Shown piece by piece: positions 36,903 to 46,257 of a stretch of DNA of 64,000 nucleotides. Position numbers and translations under genes: made by a program. Every line of letters begins with the position of its first letter. Positions within the stretch are counted from its first letter, which is position 1. Where the stretch lies: positions 1 to 64,000 of the forward strand of contig NZ_MIKA01000009.1 of the NCBI RefSeq assembly GCF_001730295.1, written 5' to 3'. This DNA comes from Enterococcus plantarum. GTDB taxonomy: Bacteria; Bacillota; Bacilli; Lactobacillales; Enterococcaceae. The notes under the pieces were generated by a model that was not told the origin of the DNA, searched no databases, and was given only the letters and a program-made list of their open reading frames with translations.

Positions 36903-37637
36903 CTACTCTACGTTTTCTTGTTCTTCTTTACGTTTTTTCCATAATAAAATTGCAATTAACATCAATAAAAGTCCTGCCAATGTTTTATAAATCAAATTTT
37001 TAATTTCTTCGCCAGTCATCGGGAACATCCCTTTAGATGCTGGTTTACTTGGTCGATCTGTACTACTATCTTTAGTCTCTGACGTTTTTGTCTGATTTTT
37101 AGTTGCGACAAAAGTCCAGTGATACAACAACTGGCTTTCTTCTTTATAATCTGCCTGGTTCAAGTCTTTATCAACCTCGAACACTGCAGTTAAAATTTGA
37201 TCTTTACCATATTCACATGTTCCTACTATCAATGGTTGAACTGTCCAATCAAATTCTCCATTCCCTAATAACGGTCCCTGATAAATTTTTTTTCCGTCAA
37301 TGGACAAGGTCAATGTGATCGATTTGTCAAAATCAATCACCCCTTTTTTATTATCTGGGGTTACTAAGATTCCTAATTCAAACGGTTCTTTTACATCCAG
37401 ACTACGAATCGTAATCGTTTTTTCATAGCTTTCTCCAGGTAAGACATTCGGCAAATCAACATAATATTCTCCTTCCGAAGAGGCAGATATTCCTGTCTCA
37501 TCGCCAATGACCACCCCTGGAGGAAGGGTTTGACTGGCAATAGCTAGTAACGTTCCACTTGTGAAAGTGATAAAAACACTTAATAAACTGTATAAAACCA
37601 ATAATAGTAGACGTTTTTGTACTTGATATTGCTGCAT
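36903..37637 (-). CDS. Exported protein with sortase-like FPMTGE tail
   Basis: The 244-residue protein has a signal peptide (about 10-34), a beta-rich domain (LPNVLPGESYEKTITIRSL) and a Thr/Ser/Lys-rich linker. It ends in FPMTGE, a TM helix and KKRKEEQENVE. This is the arrangement of LPXTG-type wall anchoring with Phe in place of Leu. It lies between the first and second TasA-like genes and is the only member with a wall-sorting tail, so it could anchor the fibre to peptidoglycan. No sortase gene is in the window. Confidence 0.75.
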   Translation of the reverse strand: MQQYQVQKRLLLLVLYSLLSVFITFTSGTLLAIASQTLPPGVVIGDETGISASSEGEYYVDLPNVLPGESYEKTITIRSLDVKEPFELGILVTPDNKKGVIDFDKSITLTLSIDGKKIYQGPLLGNGEFDWTVQPLIVGTCEYGKDQILTAVFEVDKDLNQADYKEESQLLYHWTFVATKNQTKTSETKDSSTDRPSKPASKGMFPMTGEEIKNLIYKTLAGLLLMLIAILLWKKRKEEQENVE

Positions 37638-37676
37638 CTTTTTATCCCCTTCCCTTTACTTTTTCATAACTAGAAT

Positions 37677-38924
37677 TTAGCTTGCTGCTTGTTCATCTAA
37701 ATAAGCTGTAATTTTTTTAGTTTCTGAGTCGTCTGCTCCATTTAAGTTCCAACCAGTGCTATCAGTTAACGCTTCTTTAGTTGCTTGAATAGCTTCCATT
37801 TTTACAATTAAATCATATGTTGCATTTGTATATTCTGTTCCAATATCGTTTGTAAAAATTAGTTTTTTCAACAAATGCGGTGTTGTCGCACCTGAGATAA
37901 CTGGACTCGTGAAGTAGAAATAGCCATCCTCTTTGTTGTAAGCCCATTTATCTTTAGCTAATGCAGCAGTTGTCACCATATCTGTACCATATTCTACTCT
38001 GATTCCACTCACTCCTAGAGCTACTTTATCCGCTTGAACGCCTTTTTTCTCTGAATTTGCAACTGGAATTTGATCACCATCTGTTGCTGGTGTTACTGCA
38101 GGAAGTGCATCTAACCCTAAAGCTTTACTTGTGTAATCGTAATCAACATCATATTTTTTGCCTGCACTACCTAAAAGTGAAGCTTTAGCTGTAGTCGCAT
38201 CTGCTGAAGCACCTTCTAAAGAAGAAGCAGCCCAGTTTGTTGCCATATTGCTATAGCCACCTTTATAAACTGAATATTCAGCTTTTGACATCACAAAGTT
38301 CCAATCTTCGATTTGTGACCCAACAGCATTTCCGCCTGCCACAGATACTTCTGTTTCCATCGCTTGGTATTTACCACTAGCGTATTCAAAGAATGCAGAA
38401 TAACTGAATGTTGTATTTTCAGCACCAGTTACAGGATCTTTAGTAACTGAACCTTTTGCATAAACTTTAACACCTGCTGGTAAAGCGGCATCAGAGCCAT
38501 CTTTTACCTTAGCTGTAACATCTATGTAGTCGCTCTCTGGACCCGTATACTTTTCTCCATCATATTCGACTGGAATATCATCAGATAAAGACAAGACTTC
38601 ATTCGCTTTCCAACCTGTCGTACGATTCGTTACAGCGCCTTTTTCTGTTAAATGTTTTAATACTTCTTCGTATGAAACACGCACAAACACTGGAGTATCA
38701 CCAGAATTCGTAACCGCTACTTCTTTTGTGGCATCCGTACCTGGAACGATTGGTTTTGGCTTCCAATTTTCTTCAACACTGACACTACCATCTTTAATTG
38801 CGGCAGTTTTCACACGGTTAATTCGTTGGTCTTGAGAATTGATCCACGCAAAGGTACCTGCAGCTGCAGCTAATAATGCTAGACACGCTGCAGCTACCAG
38901 CTTTTTCTTTTTGTTTTTTTTCAT
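37677..38924 (-). CDS. TasA/CalY-like major exported protein (first copy)
   Basis: The 415-residue protein has a SipW-type signal (KKLVAAACLALLAAAAGTFAWI) and then NSQDQRINRVKTAAIKDGSVSVEENW. The conserved VAVTNSGDTPVFVRVSYEEVL region follows, with Ala/Ser/Thr-rich domains after it. It is the longest of three related proteins and lies directly after sipW with a strong RBS (AGGAGG), so it is probably the major substrate. No wall anchor. Confidence 0.78.
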   Translation of the reverse strand: MKKNKKKKLVAAACLALLAAAAGTFAWINSQDQRINRVKTAAIKDGSVSVEENWKPKPIVPGTDATKEVAVTNSGDTPVFVRVSYEEVLKHLTEKGAVTNRTTGWKANEVLSLSDDIPVEYDGEKYTGPESDYIDVTAKVKDGSDAALPAGVKVYAKGSVTKDPVTGAENTTFSYSAFFEYASGKYQAMETEVSVAGGNAVGSQIEDWNFVMSKAEYSVYKGGYSNMATNWAASSLEGASADATTAKASLLGSAGKKYDVDYDYTSKALGLDALPAVTPATDGDQIPVANSEKKGVQADKVALGVSGIRVEYGTDMVTTAALAKDKWAYNKEDGYFYFTSPVISGATTPHLLKKLIFTNDIGTEYTNATYDLIVKMEAIQATKEALTDSTGWNLNGADDSETKKITAYLDEQAAS

Positions 38925-38964
38925 TTTAAATAATCCTCCTATAAAAATATAATATATATATTCT

Positions 38965-38996
38965 CACTTTACCTTATTAGATAAGGCAAAGTGGTA
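38965..38996 (-). other. Hairpin between sipW and the first TasA-like gene
   Basis: CACTTTGCCTTAT / ATAAGGTAAAGTG on the minus strand, followed by AT-rich text. It may attenuate or stabilise, giving more TasA-like mRNA than sipW mRNA. Confidence 0.5.
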
Positions 38997-38999
38997 ATA

Positions 39000-39905
39000 T
39001 CATCGTTCATATGCTGGGCGTCTTCTGTTTTTTCGCCTAACAGGTTCTTCTTTGGGTGAAAATAAATAGGCTTTAAGCACTAAGAAAAAGCCGTATAATG
39101 ACAAAATACAAACCAAGCAAGCCCAAAATTCTTCACGAGCAAATTCTATAACGCTCCCTACTTTTGGCACTGCAAATACTACTTTTCCAAGTACTCGATC
39201 TGCTTCTACGGGTGGATCATTGGTTTTATTGGCATCTCCTTTGGTAATAAGGTAATCTCCTTTTTCTCCATTTAACTCACCTTTGCGTTCTACTACTCTA
39301 TGAGTCAGATACCGTGAACCATCGCCCACACCAAACGTGACAATATCATCTTTTTTTACCTTATCGCCATCCATCAATTTAACAATAACAATATCTCCAG
39401 CGTAAAAACCACCTTTTGGTCCATTTTCTTGTGGCACCATAGAATTAGTCAAAACGGTGTAAAATCGATAACCAAAAATCGATGCTGTCGACTTTGAGCT
39501 AAATGAAAACATTACAGACATCAAAATAATGCCAATGATAACAACATAAAAAATCAGATTACCTAGGTAAGCAAATACCAATAGTCCTGGACTTTTAGGA
39601 GCCTGATTTGAGAGCTTGCCTCTATAGTTCTCCCTCACCTTTCGTTCTTGAGCTGTTCGACGAGGTCTTACTTGACGAGGAGATTCTTGATAGCTTGAGC
39701 CTCTAGGGTTTTCAGAAAATTTACCGCGGGAGCTTTGCGCTACCGGCCGTAATCTTGGCTTTTTTCTAGGCTGTCCCTCTCTCACCTTTTCCGAATATAA
39801 TCTCTTAGATTCTGTATATCCACGCGAACGCTTTTCCGGAGTACTCTGCCTAGCCTTTTCGTCTTTAGTACGTACACTCTTTCTGACAGGCGTTTTTCTC
39901 GGCAT
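39000..39905 (-). CDS. sipW: SipW-type (ER-type) signal peptidase I
   Basis: The 301-residue protein has a very basic 105-residue N-terminal region unlike usual SipW, then a TM (about 108-133). Catalytic Ser155 is in VLTNSMVP and His202 in LTHRVVERKG, and ITKGDANKTNDP and a C-terminal TM (about 262-282) follow. The Ser-His dyad instead of Ser-Lys marks the ER-type class that processes TasA/CalY-like proteins, whose genes follow. Good RBS (AAAGGAG). Confidence 0.88.
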   Translation of the reverse strand: MPRKTPVRKSVRTKDEKARQSTPEKRSRGYTESKRLYSEKVREGQPRKKPRLRPVAQSSRGKFSENPRGSSYQESPRQVRPRRTAQERKVRENYRGKLSNQAPKSPGLLVFAYLGNLIFYVVIIGIILMSVMFSFSSKSTASIFGYRFYTVLTNSMVPQENGPKGGFYAGDIVIVKLMDGDKVKKDDIVTFGVGDGSRYLTHRVVERKGELNGEKGDYLITKGDANKTNDPPVEADRVLGKVVFAVPKVGSVIEFAREEFWACLVCILSLYGFFLVLKAYLFSPKEEPVRRKNRRRPAYER

Positions 39906-40032
39906 ATATATGCTCCTTTCATTTAGTTGGATATTCTTAACGGCTACTTTCTATTGTAAAAAAATAAAATTCATACTTTTCAGCAACTAATTAAAAAATA
40001 TACTAAAATAATAATTTTCTCATCTATATAAA

Positions 40033-40061
40033 ACTATAACCACTTGTTATTTTTATGTCAA
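40033..40061 (-). promoter_or_regulatory. Promoter of the sipW operon
   Basis: Perfect TTGACA (40056-40061), 17 bp, TATAGT (40033-40038), giving a 5' UTR of about 120 nt. Confidence 0.8.
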
Positions 40062-40386
40062 TAAGTATATGAAAATTTCTTTGTAATATTTTTTACTAAA
40101 TGAGGAAACTTAATTTCTATTAAGAACTCAAACTAATCTATATGTAAAATAAAAAAATAAAAACCCAGCTTGAAAAGGCTTTATTCTCATATATAAACAT
40201 TTTTGCAAAAAAAACATATAATAAACGTTTTGAAAAAGGTGAAAAAGACAATTATCTAATCTTTAAATAAACAAAAATGACAAAATTCGTTTTTGTTATT
40301 TTATAAAAAATAAAACAAAGTAAATAAAAAGAATCGAATAACCCTTAAAGTATCAAAAAAATAAAAATTTAACATCTGAATATATA
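40062..40386. other. AT-rich intergenic stretch upstream of the sipW promoter
   Basis: Very AT-rich, without ORFs, clear repeats or RNA structure. It could carry regulator binding sites for the sipW operon, but none is recognised. Confidence 0.4.
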
Positions 40387-40426
40387 AAAAACCACACAAT
40401 TCACCTATCTAAGGCAGGTGAATTGT
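40387..40426 (-). terminator. Terminator of metE-metF
   Basis: ACAATTCACCT / AGGTGAATTGT on the minus strand followed by GTGGTTTTTTAT. Confidence 0.85.
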
Positions 40427-40454
40427 ATAGTTCTTTGAATTTCATATTTTTCAA

Positions 40455-41318
40455 CTAAGCATTAAATAAACTGCGTGTTGCGTCTCTAATTTTTTGTGCG
40501 ACATAAGGATTATTCATCGTATACAAATGGATTCCATCTGCTCCTTGGGCAACTAAATCTACAATTTGATTAATGGCATAGGCAATTCCTGCATCACGAA
40601 TAGCCTCTGGATTGTGCTCGTAGCGTTCCATCATTTTTAAAAATTTTGTTGGTAAGGTAACACTCGACATCTTTATCATACGCTCGATTTGCTTTCTATT
40701 CACTACAGGCATAATACCAGCTTGAATCGGCACATTGATATTGGCAATATCACACTTTTCTTTAAATGTATAAAAATAGTTATTATCAAAAAATAATTGT
40801 GTAATCAGCTGGTTAGCACCCGCATCAACTTTGCGTTTTAAGTTCCGAATATCTTCAACAGAACTCTCTGCATCTCCATGCGTTTCGGGATAGCAAGCAC
40901 CGATAATATTAAAATCTCCTTGTTCTTGGATAAACGCGACCAGATCACTGGCATAGGAAAAATCTTTCTTGGGCTCTTTGTTTGGTAAAATATCGCCTCT
41001 TAAAGCTAAAATGTTTTCTACCTTTTTTTCTTTTAGTTCTTCCAAAATAATAAGAATCTCATCTTTTGAAAAATTCACAGCAGGCAAATGTGCCACACTT
41101 GGCAAAAATTGTTCCTCTTGTATTTTCTGAGCAATCTCTGCGGTACTCAAGTTTTCACCAGTTCCCCCCGCACCTAACGTCACACTGATAAAATCAGGTT
41201 GTTGTCCTTTCATACGATCCAATGTATGGTAAATCGTTTCAATGGGTGCTGTTCGTCTAGGCGGAAAAATTTCATAAGAAAAGACGGTCTTTTTTTTGAA
41301 CAAGATATCCGTTCTCAT
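40455..41318 (-). CDS. metF: 5,10-methylenetetrahydrofolate reductase
   Basis: The 287-residue TIM-barrel flavoprotein shows FSYEIFPPR, SVTLGAGGTG, LALRGDIL and YPETHGDAES, and GANQLITQLFFDN. It makes 5-methyl-THF, the methyl donor for the MetE it follows. metE's TAG and metF's ATG are adjacent (TAGATG), and GGAGG lies inside metE, so the two are translationally coupled. Confidence 0.95.
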   Translation of the reverse strand: MRTDILFKKKTVFSYEIFPPRRTAPIETIYHTLDRMKGQQPDFISVTLGAGGTGENLSTAEIAQKIQEEQFLPSVAHLPAVNFSKDEILIILEELKEKKVENILALRGDILPNKEPKKDFSYASDLVAFIQEQGDFNIIGACYPETHGDAESSVEDIRNLKRKVDAGANQLITQLFFDNNYFYTFKEKCDIANINVPIQAGIMPVVNRKQIERMIKMSSVTLPTKFLKMMERYEHNPEAIRDAGIAYAINQIVDLVAQGADGIHLYTMNNPYVAQKIRDATRSLFNA

Positions 41319-43583
41319 CTAAATCCCTCCACGTACCTTTTTTGCCGCAAGTACTAAATTTTTCAAGCTGGATTCCGTTTCTAGTACTCCTCTTGTTTTC
41401 AAACCACAGTCAGGGTTGACCCAAACTTTTTCAGTCGGTAATTTATTGAGAATATTGTGAATGGTTTCTTCGATTTCTTCCACTGAAGGAACACGCGGAG
41501 AGTGAATATCATATACTCCTGGTCCAACTTGAGTTTGAAAGTCAATTGCTTTTAATGCATCTAAAATGTCTAAATTTGAACGAGAAGCTTCAAATGAAAT
41601 AACGTCCGCATCCATATTATCGATATCCTGAATAATATCAGCAAATTCGCTATAACACATATGTGTATGAATTTGAGTTGTCGGCTGTACTTTGCTGTGA
41701 ACGAGACGGAAAGCGGGAATCGCCCAATCTAGATATTCAGAGTGCCAATCTGTTTGACGTAATGGCAATTTTTCCCGCAGAGCTGCTTCATCGATTTGAA
41801 TAATTTCAATTCCGTTAGCCTCTAAATCCAATACTTCTTCTTGAATCGCTAATGCTAACTGAAGCGTTGATTCTCTTAAGCTGATATCTTCACGAGGGAA
41901 TGACCAATTCAAAATCGTTACAGGACCTGTCAACATTCCTTTCATCGGTTTGTCCGTTAAAGTTTGAGCATACTTAGAATAAGCAACTGTGATTGGATTT
42001 GAGCGTGAAACGTCCCCCCAGATGATTGGCGGTTTTACACAACGAGTTCCATACGATTGAACCCAAGCTTTTTCAGTAAACAAATAACCTGCTAAACTTT
42101 CACCAAAGTACTCAACCATGTCATTGCGTTCAAATTCACCGTGAACTAAAACATCCAACCCGATGTTTTCTTGAAAAGCGACACATTCCGCAATTTTTGC
42201 TTGGTTAAAAGCAGTATATTCAATTTCAGTAATTTCACCTTTTTTAAATTTCGCCCGATTTTGTTTGACTTCATTTGTTTGCGGGAATGAACCAATCGTC
42301 GTCGTCGGTAAAATGGGTAGTGTTAATTTATCCTTTTGAATCGCTGCACGATCCGCTAAGATGGGTAAACGAATAAAATCCTTCTCAGTTAATGATTCAA
42401 CTTGCTGTGCTACTTGTTTATTTCTAGAAAAGCGTTCTTGCTCGAATAGCGCAGTGTTAGCATCCAACAGCTCTTGATTGTCTTTTTTATTCTCAACTAT
42501 TTTCTTTAAATCAGTCAGTTCAGCTAATTTTTCTACAGCAAAAGCAAAATAATTTGTCACCTCTTCGGTCAATGCTGATTCATTGGCTAACGTAAACGGA
42601 ACATGAAGCAGTGAACAAGATGTGTTTAACACACTATTGCCAAATGATTGTATTTTTTCAAGTAATGCCAACGTAGCTTGATAGTTGTTTTTCCAGATAT
42701 TTTTCCCATTTACGACTCCTGCGAATAATATTTTATCTTCTGGAAATCCATGTTCCTCAAGTAAACTTAGTGTCTTCCTTCCTTCAACAAAATCTAAGCC
42801 GATTCCATCAAAAGGTAATTCAATCAATTCCTGATACGCATCTCGGACGTCTCCAAAATACGTTTGCACTACTATTTTTACGTTGCCTTTTTTCGCTAAT
42901 AATTTTTGGTACAATTCTTTAAATTGTTTAACTTCAGCAGGTGATAGATCCAAAACTAAAGCTGGTTCATCGATTTGAAGCCATTCACCTCCTAGTTCTG
43001 TTAACTGATCAAAGATTTGTGCATAGGCAATAATCGCTGCTTCATAAAAATCATGTGCTTGTTTTGATCCGTGATACGTAGCTAATTTTAATAACGTAAA
43101 GGGACCTACTATAGTTGGACGAGTAATGATCCCTGCTTCTTTTGCTTCCTTAAAGTTGGTGAAAAGCTTATCTCCAACCAGCTTAAGTTCTGTCTCATCA
43201 TCGAGTTCTGGGACCATATAATGATAATTAGTGTTGAACCATTTTTTCATGGCTAAAGCTGTAACATCACCCGCTTCTCCTTGATAGCCTCTAGCCAACG
43301 CAAAGTAAGTCTCTAAAGGGGATAATTGCAGCGCTTGATATTTTTCTGGTACGATATTCAGTAAGACTGCAGCATCTAATGTTGTATCAAAAAATGAAAA
43401 ATCACCACTTGGAATAAAATCGATTCCCTGATCGACTAACAATTGCCAATGTTTGTTACGCAATTCTTTTCCTTTTGCTTCTAATTCGTCTGCTGAGATT
43501 TCTTTTCTAAAATATTTTTCTGTTGCAAATTTCAATTCTCTCAACTCTCCCACACGTGGAAACCCGATAATAGATGTTTTCAT
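41319..43583 (-). CDS. metE: Cobalamin-independent methionine synthase
   Basis: From ATG at 43583 (AGGAGG upstream) the product is 754 residues, the normal MetE length. It starts [20 protein letters not shown] and contains [35 protein letters not shown], and zinc ligands HTHMCYSEF and [10 protein letters not shown]. It methylates homocysteine from 5-methyl-THF-glutamate. The 50-codon upstream extension is rejected because it covers the promoter and MET-box. Confidence 0.96.
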   Translation of the reverse strand: MKTSIIGFPRVGELRELKFATEKYFRKEISADELEAKGKELRNKHWQLLVDQGIDFIPSGDFSFFDTTLDAAVLLNIVPEKYQALQLSPLETYFALARGYQGEAGDVTALAMKKWFNTNYHYMVPELDDETELKLVGDKLFTNFKEAKEAGIITRPTIVGPFTLLKLATYHGSKQAHDFYEAAIIAYAQIFDQLTELGGEWLQIDEPALVLDLSPAEVKQFKELYQKLLAKKGNVKIVVQTYFGDVRDAYQELIELPFDGIGLDFVEGRKTLSLLEEHGFPEDKILFAGVVNGKNIWKNNYQATLALLEKIQSFGNSVLNTSCSLLHVPFTLANESALTEEVTNYFAFAVEKLAELTDLKKIVENKKDNQELLDANTALFEQERFSRNKQVAQQVESLTEKDFIRLPILADRAAIQKDKLTLPILPTTTIGSFPQTNEVKQNRAKFKKGEITEIEYTAFNQAKIAECVAFQENIGLDVLVHGEFERNDMVEYFGESLAGYLFTEKAWVQSYGTRCVKPPIIWGDVSRSNPITVAYSKYAQTLTDKPMKGMLTGPVTILNWSFPREDISLRESTLQLALAIQEEVLDLEANGIEIIQIDEAALREKLPLRQTDWHSEYLDWAIPAFRLVHSKVQPTTQIHTHMCYSEFADIIQDIDNMDADVISFEASRSNLDILDALKAIDFQTQVGPGVYDIHSPRVPSVEEIEETIHNILNKLPTEKVWVNPDCGLKTRGVLETESSLKNLVLAAKKVRGGI

Positions 43584-43662
43584 ACTTTTCCTCCTATAAG
43601 GTATTGAATCTACTTTACCACGTGAAAGAAATATAGAATAACATTTATTTTCTATCAGTTTA

Positions 43663-43679
43663 TATAGTTTAAAACTATA
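43663..43679 (-). promoter_or_regulatory. MET-box (MtaR/MetR operator) of metE-metF
   Basis: TATAGTTTAAAACTATA exactly fits the palindrome TATAGTTT-N-AAACTATA described for the LysR-type methionine regulator of streptococci. It is 80 bp upstream of metE, where an activator would bind. Confidence 0.8.
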
Positions 43680-43699
43680 CACTTGCGTTGCATCTTTCA

Positions 43700-43812
43700 A
43701 AAAAAATAAGCTGGGACATAACTCTACAGTCATATCTCAGCCTCAAGTAATCCGAGTAAACGGTAGGAGAATAAACAACTCTCTCTTATTTCTCGGAGTT
43801 AAGCATTGCTCT
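43700..43812 (-). repeat. EFAR-like intergenic repeat, also queH terminator region
   Basis: On the minus strand AACTCCGAGAAATAAGA, CTACCGTTTACTCGGATT and TTATGTCCCAGC line up with the repeat at 1140-1240. The GGGAGAGCAATGCTTAACTC and GCTGAGATATGAC...GTTATGTCCCAGC parts form hairpins followed by TTATTTTTTTTG, which may end queH transcription. Confidence 0.55.
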
Positions 43813-43829
43813 CCCATCCTTGTTCTATT

Positions 43830-44558
43830 TTACTGTTTTGATTGCTCCACTAAAAATTCTTTTGCTTCTTTATTCACCACTTTTAAGTCAACACCTTGTT
43901 TTGTTGCCGCAAACATACAGCCACAATAGCATTGACGATATACATCGTATTCTTTACACAACTCGATTGAACGCTTATATCCGTTATTCTTCTTGAAATC
44001 ACTAGGCAAATAATTGGTTGCATAAAATTTTTGAATATCAATGCCAATTTCATTGATCAATTGGCTATTTTTTTTCGGAGAGAGTGTTAGTGCACTCCCA
44101 AAGTAATCATAGCCTAATTCTTGTGCTTTTTCCGCAACAATGTCTAAGCGCATTTGAAAACAAGCAGAGCATCTTTGTCCGCCTTCGGGTTCTTCTGTCA
44201 ATTTATTTTCCTGCACCATCTGAATGAATTTATTTGGTTCGTAAGGTGCCGCTAAAAACTGAACTTGGTTATTGGTTTGCTCATTGAATTTCTCTACAAA
44301 TTTTTGTTGCACGATTTCGCGGCGTTGATATTCTGCTCTTGGATGAATATTGGAGTTAGCGAAAAAAATCGTAACATTCGCATAGTTCGTTAGATACTCA
44401 AGCGAATAGGTACTGCACGGCGCACAACAGCTGTGAAGCAAAATAGTTGGACGAACCTCCAATTTTTCCCATTCTGCAATCACTTTTTGCAAAACACGAT
44501 CATAATTGATTTTCTGATTCGGAGACATTTTCTCCGTTATTTCTGTTACATTTATCAA
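43830..44558 (-). CDS. queH: Epoxyqueuosine reductase QueH
   Basis: The 242-residue protein has the QueH cysteines: HSCCAPCSTYSLEYL, GGQRCSACFQMRL and YRQCYCGCMFA, which bind a 4Fe-4S cluster and a second metal. It reduces epoxyqueuosine to queuosine in tRNA, the last step after Tgt and QueA. TTG start with GGAGG 7 nt upstream. The same strand as metE but separated by the repeat. Confidence 0.9.
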   Translation of the reverse strand: MINVTEITEKMSPNQKINYDRVLQKVIAEWEKLEVRPTILLHSCCAPCSTYSLEYLTNYANVTIFFANSNIHPRAEYQRREIVQQKFVEKFNEQTNNQVQFLAAPYEPNKFIQMVQENKLTEEPEGGQRCSACFQMRLDIVAEKAQELGYDYFGSALTLSPKKNSQLINEIGIDIQKFYATNYLPSDFKKNNGYKRSIELCKEYDVYRQCYCGCMFAATKQGVDLKVVNKEAKEFLVEQSKQ

Positions 44559-44744
44559 TGAATTGCCTCCATATAATAAAACGTTATGTAAACCCGTTCG
44601 TTTTTTAATTTTTGTTTATTCGTTAAAAAGATTTGTGCATCTACGTCAATCATTTCTGATTTCACTTTCCTTAATCCTAGCTGAATAACGACTTTACGTC
44701 AATCATCTTTTTGGGTTTTCTCAACAAGTACAAAAATGGATAAA

Positions 44745-44778
44745 AACACACGGAGAATTTATTTTTTCTCCGTGTGTT
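44745..44778 (-). terminator. Terminator of the CNNM/CorC gene
   Basis: AACACACGGAGAA / TTCTCCGTGTGTT followed by TTTATCC on the minus strand. Confidence 0.85.
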
Positions 44779-44785
44779 ACTATTG

Positions 44786-46084
44786 TTATTCGGCTGATTT
44801 TATTACCTTAAAGTAATCAATATGGGCATGCTCATAATCCATCACTTCAAAAGTAAAACGATCGATTTTTATTTGATCTCCTACAACAATTTGATTGTTT
44901 TTTTGCTCCACGATAAAGCCTGCTATCGTAGACATTTCAGAGTTTTCAAACAATGGTATTTTAACATTGAAATAGCGTTCAAAATCATCCAACGTGATTT
45001 TCCCTGAGACGATATAAGAATTATCTGCTTCTTTTGCAATCAACGCATTTTCTAAATCTGTTTCATCCCTGATATCTCCAACTAGCTCTTCTAAAATATC
45101 TTCAATCGTGACCATTCCTGTTGTTCCACCATATTCGTCTTTTAAAATCGCAATATGTTTTCCTTCTTTTCGCATCATCGTTAACAAACTTTTGATTGGG
45201 ATAGTAGCCAAAGCAATGATTGGCTCCTCTACTAATTCGCCGACTTTTCTTTGATCGTTGATAAACGATTCTTTGATTAAGGCGGGCAACGTTACATACC
45301 CCAATACATTATCTTTCGATTCCTCAATGACTGGATAGCGAGTATGTCCTCTTTTCAAAGAGTGTTGAATAGCCTGCGCCACCGTTTCATCTGCTTCAAA
45401 AACCTCCATTGAGGTGCGATCGACCTGAATTTCTTTAGCAAGGGTATCATCGAATTCGAACACATTTTCCATATAATGATATTCCTCTTTAGTCAGTTCC
45501 CCTTTTTTATACGAATCAACGGCTACATATAACAATTCTTCCTGCGTCAATGTTTCTTCGCCTTCTGAAACTAATTTTATCCCTAATATTTTCCCAAGCT
45601 TCGCTGCAGAATGGTTCAACAACCAAATAAAAGGATACATCACTTTATAAAAATAATGCAGAGGTTTTACAATGGCTAAAACAACCTTTTCAGTTTGGGC
45701 AATACTGTAACTTTTTGGCAGTAACTCACCGACCACAACATCCACATATGTGACAATTGCAAATCCTAAAATCACTGAGACCGTCCGACTAAGCGCAGCG
45801 CTGACTGGTAAATTTCCTATCAGCGGATGCAACAATGTCGCTACCGAACCTTCGCCAACCCACCCAATAATCAATCCTGTTAAAGTTATACCTAATTGAC
45901 TGGCAGATAAATAAGCATCCAAATGATGTGTCACATGGATCGCCAACTCAGCATTTTTGACATTTTCTTTTTTCAATTGTTCTAATCTAGACATACGAAT
46001 TTTTACTAGAGCAAACTCACTCGCGACAAAAAAAGCCGTAATCGCAATCATTAAAAATAATATAAAAAAATTTATTGCAAGCAT
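44786..46084 (-). CDS. CNNM/CorC-type membrane protein with CBS domains (HlyC-like)
   Basis: The 432-residue protein has an N-terminal CNNM domain of four TM helices (about 1-180), a CBS pair (VDRTSMEVFEADETVAQAI ... GTTGMVTIEDILEELVG), and a C-terminal CorC/HlyC domain. Such proteins act in Mg2+/Co2+ homeostasis; older hemolysin labels are not supported here. No partner gene adjacent. Confidence 0.88.
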   Translation of the reverse strand: MLAINFFILFLMIAITAFFVASEFALVKIRMSRLEQLKKENVKNAELAIHVTHHLDAYLSASQLGITLTGLIIGWVGEGSVATLLHPLIGNLPVSAALSRTVSVILGFAIVTYVDVVVGELLPKSYSIAQTEKVVLAIVKPLHYFYKVMYPFIWLLNHSAAKLGKILGIKLVSEGEETLTQEELLYVAVDSYKKGELTKEEYHYMENVFEFDDTLAKEIQVDRTSMEVFEADETVAQAIQHSLKRGHTRYPVIEESKDNVLGYVTLPALIKESFINDQRKVGELVEEPIIALATIPIKSLLTMMRKEGKHIAILKDEYGGTTGMVTIEDILEELVGDIRDETDLENALIAKEADNSYIVSGKITLDDFERYFNVKIPLFENSEMSTIAGFIVEQKNNQIVVGDQIKIDRFTFEVMDYEHAHIDYFKVIKSAE

Positions 46085-46165
46085 CTTTTACACCTCATTT
46101 TTATTCTCTTTACTTATTATACTTGTCCTTTAAAAATAGCGCGAATAGGAACTATCGAATGAAAA

Positions 46166-46236
46166 AAGGCAGAGAAAAAAGCATTTAGCTCCGACAATTT
46201 CGACTTTTATTCGAAAGAGCTACTTTTTTCTCGCCG
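46166..46236 (-). terminator. Terminator of kup
   Basis: GGCGAGAAAAAAGTAGCTC pairs with GAGCTAAATGCTTTTTTCTCTGCC on the minus strand and is followed by TTTTTTC. Confidence 0.85.
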
Positions 46237-46257
46237 TTTAATTTAGGCTATTTTTAT

